Notes under the pieces: model-generated
Seen by the model: only the letters and a program-made list of their open reading frames with translations
What the model was told of the DNA's origin: nothing
Database searches by the model: none
Shown here: one piece after another, positions 46,301-52,500 of the stretch
Position numbering within the stretch: the first letter of the stretch is position 1
How the letters are laid out: the number at the start of each line of letters is the position of its first letter
NCBI GenBank assembly: GCA_009760855.2
Contig: WPIO01000016.1
Location: 4,427,501-4,480,000, forward strand
From: Cristatella mucedo
Lineage: Eukaryota; Bryozoa; Phylactolaemata; Cristatellidae
Reading direction: 5' to 3'
DNA length: 52,500 nt
Program-made: the position numbers and the translations under genes

Positions 46301-47090
46301 AGATATTACTGGACGCTAAGATCGGCGAGTCGCGAGGATATTACGAAGTACCGCTTACTAGGTAAAGGCTCGCTAAAGGCTTGCAAAAAAAGCAGCACTG
46401 ACACCTGCTTCCGAGCTAATATTAAAAGACTTGAACGCATAAAGCCGTAATCGGGTATCGCTGACGAACCTGGATGACGCCCGATGAGAGGTGCCGCCAT
46501 GCACCGCCGTTTTCGAGGTCATGTGACTCTAGAGGCCGACGTACGTCGGTGCCTGCGTGCAGTGCTGCCCTGAGCGGCTCCTCCTGCGTGCTGACCCTTG
46601 ACCTGGCAATGTGCTTCGAACTCGTGCAGCTTCCAGTAGTGTCTGAGCGATGCCGTTTCCAGAGTTTGCTCATTTGGAAACTAGGAAGCCATCCCATTCC
46701 GTTCTCGCGCTCGCTTGCCGTCCTCGTATTTTTGATTTTCCTAGTATTTTCGATGCAAGGCTTTGGGGGATTTCAGGCGGCCATACCCGCGGTGAAGCAA
46801 AATCGTGCGAAATGTGCTCGCCTAGCAGCCTCTGTGCTCGGATGTAGGCAGAAAATGCGGCGGAAATAAAGAAACAAAGCCACGCCGTTGTGCATGCATA
46901 ACAGTGCCTTGCAGGAGCTCCGAGCCCTTTGCCTGCGTATACAGCTGCATTTCTCCTACCTAAGTGACTGTCGAAGCGTGTAAGTCGGTATCGGCTCCAA
47001 CGCTTTGTTTTCTTATATATATAGATACTTGTACATAAGTACATATACATATATATATTTCTATTTATAAATATAATTGTATATATACAC
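46301..47090. other. No gene recognised
   Basis: Overlapping frames up to 186 codons run on both strands, one continuing into SINE-1. No motif supports them. A TATATA-rich stretch occupies 47,015-47,087. Confidence 0.4.
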
Positions 47091-47255
47091 GTGATGGCAC
47101 ACTGGGTAAGGAGGCTGATTATCCACGACCTCGTTCGCGAGGTCGTGGATTCGAATCCTGCAGTGGGCGATTCTTTATTGTCACTGCAAGTAGTGGTGAT
47201 AGCCGCTAAGGCTCTTTTGTCGCTATACAAAAGAAATTGATAAATCAGCCAGTAT
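47091..47255 (+). mobile_element. SINE-1 copy with perfect internal hairpin
   Basis: The A box TGGCACACTGGG and B box GATTCGAATCC are intact. Between them, CCACGACCTCG and CGAGGTCGTGG (47,123-47,148) form an 11-bp stem with a TTCG loop. The 3' body ends TAAATCAGCC. Confidence 0.86.
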
Positions 47256-47264
47256 TTATTTATA

Positions 47265-48430
47265 CAGTGCTGGCCCTAAAAATCTAAGCATCATTGGAAT
47301 TTACACAAATCTAGAACGTTGCTGAGTTTTACAAAATCACGGCCAAAAATACTACCACAGGGTCTGATTAATACGATATGAGGAAGCAGTAAATGTACCA
47401 GATTGCTCATGCTGCCACCTCGGTTAGACTACTAGGTGTGGAAAAGCATGCACAATCAACTTGTTTGATGGTTTAATGTGGGTAGGGAAACGGTTGCGGT
47501 TTTCGAAGGATTTTTTTGCAGCACAATCAACAGACGGTCTATTGAGATTTTTTGGATGTGCCCGATACACCTTTCTAGGAAAATGCATACTAACAATTGT
47601 GTCGGGTGCTAGCTTAGGGAATGTTCAAAGTTTGACTTTTGGTTTTCGTACGCACATGCGCAGGCCAGATCTGGTTTGAGAATATGCAAGAAATTGGTAG
47701 TGCAGTTAGAGCAAGTTAGAGCCAGCTCAATACGTTTCCGAATGAAAAAAGGGCCGCAGAGCACCACAACGCTGCTTTTAGATGCCTTGGTCAACACATG
47801 AGACGCAAAATCCATGATGACCTGCATGGGTTATAATGTATTCCCTGAAATTATGAGCCGGTAGTTTAATTTAGTGCATTCAATGAGCAAACAGAGGTAG
47901 CTCAAACGTAGGAAACAATTCTAAAAAAAAATTTAGTTCACTATTTAGGAGAAAACGCTGCTTGATTATTTTCCTTTCCAGCGCGTCATCCAATTTTAGC
48001 ATCTCTTTGAACAGTATCAAGATTACCGTTGTGAATGCTCAAATTAGTATGCTTGAAACCCTAAATGATTGCTGGAAAAACGCCCAACAGATTGGTGAGA
48101 TATATTATTATATAACGCGGATATTAGATGCATCTAGTAAATTTTTACCTTGCAGTGCTTCGACGGTGCTAGAAAATAATGTCTGTGGAGAATGGTGACT
48201 ATGTCTGCAGCCAGAAATTGCTCCAGCTACTACAAAAGCAGGGTCATTTCGCATACTTTTCACCTGGTAAGATAACTAGATTGGTAGCCTTCGGGTTTGC
48301 TACAAATATTACCAAATTATGCAAATCATATGCTCTGGTGAAAATTTGTTGGCCTGCAGTCCGTAAAATACTGTATTTTCAAAGATTATAAGTTATCCTC
48401 AATGTATTTAGATTTTTCTGGCCAGCCCTG
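47265..48430. mobile_element. Tc1-like element of 1,166 bp with terminal inverted repeats
   Basis: The 5' end CAGTGCTGGCCCTAAAAATC (47,265) and the reverse complement of the 3' end, CAGGGCTGGCCAGAAAAATC (48,430), match over about 24 positions with three differences. The length and the CAGTGCTGGCC start fit Tc1/mariner elements, and TA precedes the 5' end. The interior has short open frames (47,962-48,198; 48,179-48,391; reverse 47,827-47,609), and I recognise no transposase motifs in them. It may be a decayed or non-autonomous element. Confidence 0.7.
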
Positions 48431-48599
48431 ATGATACGAGAAAAAATAATGGCGATTCCTAGTCCCGAGTAATTCCCAGTTGCTTAAGCCTTATTTCAGG
48501 TTTTATCTCAGTTTTAGTCCGCACTATTCCGAGGTACTTTGCTTTGTGAAGGTCATAAACTCTCAATGCCCTTGACTTAATGCTCAGAATAATAGTAAT

Positions 48600-48680
48600 G
48601 AAAATCACATTTAAATTATGTAGCACTCCAAAGGAACTAAACATCTGTCTAGGCACTTGACGTGCGCTAGAAAAAAAACA
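48600..48680 (-). mobile_element. L2 3' tail fragment, head-to-head with the next L2
   Basis: On the reverse strand: cgcacgtcaagtgcctagaca, GTTTAGTTCCTTTGGAGTGC and ACATAATTTAAATG. Confidence 0.68.
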
Positions 48681-48689
48681 GCGTGTCGA

Positions 48690-49760
48690 TTGGTACCTTT
48701 GGTTTGACCCCTCTCAGCCCTCCAGCACGTCAAATACTCGCAAATCCCTTGCTGAACGTATTGCTGACACTAGCACTTGGAGGATGGAAGCAAACTTCCT
48801 TAAATTAAATGAGGATTAAACCAACTTACTAGATATGGGCAAACCAGGTGTAATTCAGAAATGGAAAAACTGTTGTTCAAAATCGGCTCCGCCAGAATAA
48901 CTTCTATAGTATCTTCATGGAGTCTATGTGTCCTGTACCAAACTGACCTTTCATTAGCAGACCACATCAGCTTCACAGTCAAGCTTGCCTACTTTTAGCG
49001 AAATTGCATTTTTAAAATTCGGGCTTGCTTAGCCAGGGATACTACATCTAAATAATTGTATCCGTGCATTTGTGACATCATGTCTCGACTTCTGCAACTC
49101 CCAGCTTGCTGATCTACCTGCGTGTGCGATCAGGCGCTTGCAGCTGGTGCACAACTCTGCAGCTTGGCTCGTCTGTCGTGGGCGTCGCAGTTGCCACATC
49201 TCAATACTCTTCGTTGACCTGCACTGGCTCCCAATCAAGCCCCACATCGACTTTAAGGTTGTGTCATACACTTCTAGGTCTCTTTATTCTCTGGCTCCAG
49301 CCTACCTATCGCAACTACTCTACTACCAAGCTAGGCATCATACCGCTCACTTTTCTTACTTAAAACGTTTGGCTATAGCTCGTCCGAAATAAAAATCTTT
49401 TGGCGAACGTGCCTTTAGTTCGTATGCTCCCAAAGCCCGGAACTTACTTCCGATTGACGTCACAATATCCCGTGACTTAGTGACATTTAAAAAGACCCTA
49501 ACGACACATTGGTTTATCTCAACATTTAACGGGTCATCCCGAATTGTCCTTTGCGTCTTTCTGCGTGCTGGCATTGTGCGAGCTGCCACTAGACCATAGT
49601 TTACTTGTTGACACTCTGTGCACGCCACCTCTAACCCTACCATGCATGCTGATGTTGTGCATGCTACCACTAATAATTTGAGAATACTTTTTTAGAGCAT
49701 ATGTAAAGTGCCAAGAAAGAGCACAAGTTCTCCGAGGGTGCCATGCAAATTTGTTATATT
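48690..49760 (+). mobile_element. L2-B, degraded 1.07-kb copy
   Basis: It follows 12,220-13,285 in order: WYLWFDPSQPSST-like start, KMEANFLKLNED, CLDFCNSQLADLPACAIRRLQ, LHWLPIKPHIDFKV, SYAPKARNLLP and the 3' UTR with CATATGTAAAGTGCC, then a short tattactattat tail. Multiple frameshifts and stops. Confidence 0.87.
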
Positions 49761-50002
49761 ACTATTATCATTTTGTCATTCACAGCTTCTGTATGAGACG
49801 AGTGCGAACAAGATTAGTCACACGGATGGAGCCAAGGTTTCGAAGAACATTTATTTATGTTTTTAGCATCTCAAATGTCGCCAGTCGCAAGATCTCTCTG
49901 ATTTCTCCATCCGCTTCCTTTCCGGTCCGCTCCAGGTGCTAGCCGGTCAGTGAGAGAAACGAATCCGACGGACGCAGGACGCCGAGGAGACCGCGTCTGC
50001 CG

Positions 50003-50003
<1 letters not shown>

Positions 50004-50052
<49 letters not shown>

Positions 50053-50271
50053 TTCTCTCTCCCCTCTCTCCCTCTCCCCCTCTCTCTCTCTCTCTCCCTG
50101 TCCTCCCTCCCTCTTCCCCTCTCTCTTTCTCTCTCCCTCTCCCTCCCTTTCTCTCCCCCTCTCTCTCCCTCCCCCTCACCCCTCTCTTTCTCTCTCTCTC
50201 CCTCCCTTTCTCTCTCCCCTCTCTCTCCCTCTCCCTCTCTCTCCCCACTCTCCCTCTATTTCCTCACTCTC

Positions 50272-50331
<60 letters not shown>

Positions 50332-50420
50332 CTTTTCTCTCTCCCCTCTCCCTCTCTCTCCCCTCTCTCTCCTTCTCCCCTCTCTCTCTCTCTCTCTCTC
50401 TCCCTTTCCCTCTCTCTCCC
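50004..50420. repeat. Impure (CT)n array, 417 bp
   Basis: CT runs alternate with CCCTCTCTCC and TTTCTCTC variants and contain a pure (CT)~25 at 50,274-50,328. It marks the boundary between AT-rich and CpG-rich DNA. Confidence 0.96.
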
Positions 50421-51111
50421 GCATGTGCGGCAGCCACGCCCCTAGCGAGCTGCTTTTCTGTCACGTGGGGCCAGGTGCGCCCACGCAGCGCGGCTGCCGT
50501 GCGCACGCCGCCGTCGCGACGAGCCGACAGGTGAGCGACGAACGCCATGATGCGCGCGCGCAGACGAGACAGCCCCGCCCTGCTGGCCGATAGGAGCCAC
50601 GTTGACGTCGTATCCGGTTTACTGTACTGGGTGTAGGGGCGGACCCGAGGCCAGAGCCCAACAGGTGACGGGTGAGCTTAGCACCGAACCGGTCGCGGCC
50701 GGGGTGGCAGTGCGCAGGACGCGAATCAGCGAGGTTCGAGGTAAGGTTGCGCCACCCGCGCTCGGGCGTCCACGCTCCTACGTTAAGCCACGATGGCGCT
50801 ACGTACCCCCGCTACGCCGGTCGCTCGGTCACATACAGAGGCCGCTCGCCGCGGCCGCCGATCCGCGCGGGCGTAGTTACTGCTACCTACCTACCTCGGA
50901 ACGTCGCCGCTCCGGGCTGGAAGCGGTTGGCCGACCGGCCGCGATCAACCCCCGCGGCTCGCCGCCCGCTCTTACCTGGCGCTCGGCCCATATAGCTCGC
51001 TGCGGGCAGCGCGGAGTGGGGGGGGGGCGGCGGCGGTGGTGGTGCCCGGCCTTCCTTGCCCGCCAGCGGCCGCCGCCGTCCGAGCGATACGATGGTCCTT
51101 CGTCCGTCGCA

Positions 51112-51149
51112 CTACGCGGCTTCAGCCGGCGCCGGCCGAAGCCGCGTAG
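51112..51149. repeat. 38-bp near-perfect palindrome
   Basis: The arms CTACGCGGCTTC and GAAGCCGCGTAG flank GCCGGCGCCGGC, itself a palindrome. Only one A/C position is unpaired. Confidence 0.85.
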
Positions 51150-51752
51150 CGCGGCGAGCTGGGAGCCGCTCAGCGGCCTTCGGATTGCTTTGGGCACCCC
51201 AGCTTCCCAGAACTCTCAATTTCGGCTCCCCCCCCCCCGCTCCCACCTGGCGCAGGTAGCCGGCCGCTCGCCGCGCGGCGCAGTCCGGGTGAGCTTTGCC
51301 GGCGGCGCGCGCGCTCGCGCTGGGGGGCGGCGGCTGCTGCGCTGCGCTACGGGCTGCGACCGGGCCCCCGCGAGCGCGCGTCAGCGCGGCGGCGGCCGCG
51401 CACCGATCACGCGCAGGCGCGCAGCTGCGACTCTGGGGAGCTGCACGCATTGTTGCGCTTCAAAATGCTTTTGTCTCACCCGTCGACGCTTTTGTCGGCG
51501 AGGGCCGGCCGGCCGCCGAGCGATGCAGCGGCGGCCGAGGCGGCGGGCGAAGTGACTATAATTAGCCCGTCGCATAGAGCGGTCTTCTACTTCGAGCGCT
51601 CGTCACGCTGCGGTTACCGTAGCGCTCGACGACGCGTTCCTCGACTCAGGGCCGCCGCCGCGCGCCCAGTGTCTCTCGCTTTCGCTCTCTCCTCAAATCT
51701 TCAGCCTCATGCTGGCATATTCTCGCTTCCAGTTGGGCGTCGCGGAGCGTCC

Positions 51753-51753
<1 letters not shown>

Positions 51754-51784
<31 letters not shown>

Positions 51785-51799
51785 CCCGCCCCCCCCCCG
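51754..51799. repeat. Poly-C tract
   Basis: Thirty consecutive C at 51,754-51,783, then C runs broken by single G. It could form an i-motif or G-quadruplex on the opposite strand. Confidence 0.95.
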
Positions 51800-52500
51800 C
51801 CCGTCCGCCCCCTGCCGTACGGACAGGTGCGCATGACGACGGCACTACTGGCAACGGCGCGAGACGCTGCGAATGCTCGGCCGGCGTGCGCCGCGCGGCG
51901 CCGCGAGCATCGTCGGCCCGGACTGGGTACACAGTTAATTTAGTCGCTGTTGATTCGGAATGAGCCGCAGAGCAAACAGGTTCATTGAGGCCGCTGTTGG
52001 TGTTTAGTTTTAAATGGTGTCCGGCGGCCTTTGTCGCCATTGTCTGGCAGCAGCGGACTACATGTTGCCGCTGCTGCCCGACACTTGCGGCGGCGGCGGC
52101 AGCGGCGACGACGACCGACAGTCCCGCACTTTCGAGTCCGGCTCTCGCCGCTCAAACGGCAGCGGCGGCGGCGGCGAGATAGAATTTCAAACCGCCGACC
52201 GTCACTTTTCGCTGGCTGTGAGCCGCCTCTATGGCTCGCCTGCGACGCCAGGCGACGACCGCGTTCTTGTTTGCAGCCGCCCCCCCCCCCCCCCCCGCCC
52301 CGCCGCTCCGCTCTTTCCCTCAACACCTCGGCCACCCAGTCCCATCCCGTTTGCTGCCCCGATTTTCTCACGGGACCTGCCCCCTCCCCAGCACCTTCCC
52401 TCGTCACAGCTCGCTAGCGACTTCTCGGCATAAGCCGCTAAACCGTATCGTGACCGAACGCGCGAGTGCCGACTGTCAGCGCACCTAACGTGACCCCGGT

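Larger units (their letters stand above)
50430..52500. promoter_or_regulatory. CpG-rich block, possible 5' region of a gene outside the window
   Basis: Two kilobases of very GC-rich, CpG-dense DNA with poly-C runs (51,754-51,799; 52,280-52,296), a long palindrome at 51,112-51,149 and many open frames in all phases. The frame starting at ATG 52,014 reads MVSGGLCRHCLAAADYMLPL; it could be a first exon, but nothing proves it. Assigned on composition only. Confidence 0.4.

Noticed and set aside
49950-50534. 194-codon Ser/Leu/Pro frame
   Set aside because: Translation of the CT array at 50,004-50,420.
50602-51555. 317-codon open frame in the terminal CpG block
   Set aside because: GC-driven; spans the palindrome at 51,112 and has competing frames on both strands.

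Overview
The window is nuclear DNA of an animal. The evidence is spliced protein-coding exons with GT/AG borders, many L2/CR1-type non-LTR retrotransposon copies, tRNA-derived SINEs, Tc1-like DNA transposon remnants, very long microsatellites and numerous CpG-dense segments. I cannot assign the species or phylum from the sequence alone. There are no prokaryotic operons, CRISPR arrays or functional rRNA/tRNA genes.

Region 1 (1-9,626, + strand) holds the 3' part of one recognisable host gene, the alpha-tubulin N-acetyltransferase ATAT1 (MEC-17 family). Two exons encode the second half of the acetyltransferase domain, including the conserved Cys and Asp and the acetyl-CoA-binding QRQGHG loop. 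They are followed by four small low-complexity tail exons and a terminal exon ending at 9,626. Splice phases agree at every junction except exon 4 to exon 5. The N-terminal part lies upstream of the window. The introns are full of repeats: a CTG tract, L2-type LINE pieces on both strands, a SINE, a (GA)49 array, and a 1.5-kb LINE copy in the last intron.

Region 2 (9.6-25 kb) is repeat-rich and mostly AT-balanced. It holds the best-preserved LINE (11,175-13,291, here called L2-B, with one stop and one frameshift in its reverse-transcriptase ORF). It also holds two tandem SINE-1 copies, two SINE-2 copies, a reverse-strand LINE-A copy, long CT, TG and AT arrays, and a Tc1-like transposase remnant near 24.4-25.1 kb.

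Region 3 (25.2-46 kb) alternates very GC-rich, CpG-dense blocks (25.6-26.9, 28.2-28.6, 30.0-30.5, 31.8-32.5, 35.6-36.1, 38.9-39.6, 42.6-43.2, 44.0-44.5 kb) with LINE/SINE fragments and long GA/CT or GACA/GTCC/GTCT arrays. I find no convincing protein-coding gene there. Several near-perfect GC-rich hairpins stand out.

Region 4 (46-52.5 kb) is AT-rich to about 49.9 kb, with a SINE-1, a 1.17-kb element with Tc1-like terminal inverted repeats, and a degraded L2-B copy. It then passes through a 0.4-kb CT array into a 2-kb CpG-rich block that could be the 5' end of a gene outside the window.

How the parts fit: the mobile families appear to work as LINE/SINE partners. The SINE-2 3' end matches the L2-B 3' end over the terminal ~45 bp, and one SINE-2 copy sits inside an L2 tail. 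The family names LINE-A, L2-B, SINE-1 and SINE-2 are mine, for use within this window.
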